Shown one piece after another: positions 63,901 to 64,000 of a stretch of DNA of 64,000 nt; position 1 is the stretch's first letter, and the number at the start of each line of letters is the position of its first letter. Under the pieces are notes generated by a model. It saw nothing but the letters and a program-made list of their open reading frames with translations, was not told where the DNA came from and did no database searches. The position numbers and the translations under genes were made by a program. This DNA is from Gemmatimonadaceae bacterium (GTDB taxonomy: Bacteria > Gemmatimonadota > Gemmatimonadetes > Gemmatimonadales > Gemmatimonadaceae), in NCBI GenBank assembly GCA_019752115.1, contig JAIEMN010000018.1, forward strand, positions 124,001-188,000, written 5' to 3'.

Positions 63901-64000
63901 CTAGTGGGCGGCGGCGAGTGCGGCGGAGGCGACGCGGGCGGTTTCGGCGAGTACGGCGGCGCCCACCAAGAGGCAGCCGTCGGCCGCCACAAAGTGCGGG
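63901..64000 (-). CDS. C-terminal end of an unidentified protein (truncated by window)
   Basis: On the minus strand an open frame enters from beyond the window and ends at TAG 63901-63903. The visible 32 residues read PHFVAADGCLLVGAAVLAET, then RVASAALAAAH. The DGCLLVGAA pattern recalls the C-termini of sugar-kinase families such as ROK or BadF, but this is too short for an assignment. It is convergent with the plug protein gene, 27 bases away. Confidence 0.6.
   Translation of the reverse strand, partial: PHFVAADGCLLVGAAVLAETARVASAALAAAH

Overview
The window is about 64 kb of very GC-rich, densely packed bacterial chromosome. BamD, TonB/ExbB/ExbD, outer-membrane beta-barrel and TonB-plug proteins and several lipoproteins point to a diderm (Gram-negative) cell. 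The proteins and gene order look most like Gemmatimonadota (Gemmatimonas and relatives). That placement is from recall of family features, not from a search. No IS element, integrase, prophage or CRISPR array was seen, and no gene-free stretch exceeds 300 bases.

Layout. 1-16.7 kb (minus strand) is a cell-envelope block: a secreted Gly/Tyr-rich protein running off the edge, an outer-membrane barrel, secA, nadD, bamD, a complete four-gene set for UDP-2,3-diacetamido-2,3-dideoxy-glucuronate (wbpA, wbpE, wbpB, wbpD), carB, and a GDP-D-rhamnose pair (rmd, gmd). 16.8-24 kb (minus) is the alpha ribosomal operon (rpmJ-rpsM-rpsK-rpsD-rpoA-rplQ) with rpmB appended, preceded by smpB-amidase-pyrD-pyrF. 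24-38 kb holds tRNA-Leu, an Rrf2 regulator, aspA, a metallo-beta-lactamase-fold hydrolase, trxB, an odd SDR/Rossmann gene pair, a PHP phosphoesterase, a dihydrolipoamide acyltransferase, several small orphan genes, and a myo-inositol-phosphate synthase plus CDP-alcohol phosphatidyltransferase pair that suggests inositol phospholipids.

38-44.7 kb (mostly plus) looks like a peptidoglycan amino-sugar salvage locus. It has a NamZ-type lipoprotein divergent from an AmiE/beta-lactamase-like lipoprotein, then an A-type Fe-S carrier, a NagB-PIG-L fusion protein, a sodium/solute symporter and a BadF-type amino-sugar kinase. No nagA is present, so the fused PIG-L deacetylase could take its place. This is the most interesting functional hypothesis in the window.

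44.7-52.4 kb (minus) has a fatty-acid-hydroxylase-family membrane enzyme, two transporters and a tonB-exbB-exbD-exbD operon, with a second tonB behind a double hairpin. 52.5-57.6 kb is a four-gene operon of two two-component systems. Its NtrC-like regulator has lost the GAFTGA loop and the Walker B acidic residues. The rest carries hsp20, a peroxiredoxin, a GGDEF protein whose end overlaps tRNA-Ala, copD, a second symporter coupled to a plug-only TonB-receptor-like protein, and the end of one further gene.

Recurring features are 4-base ATGA or GTGA stop/start overlaps, many genes without an obvious ribosome-binding site, and GC-rich hairpins at transcription-unit ends. A long imperfect inverted repeat sits between rpsD and rpoA, with a one-arm relative before gmd.
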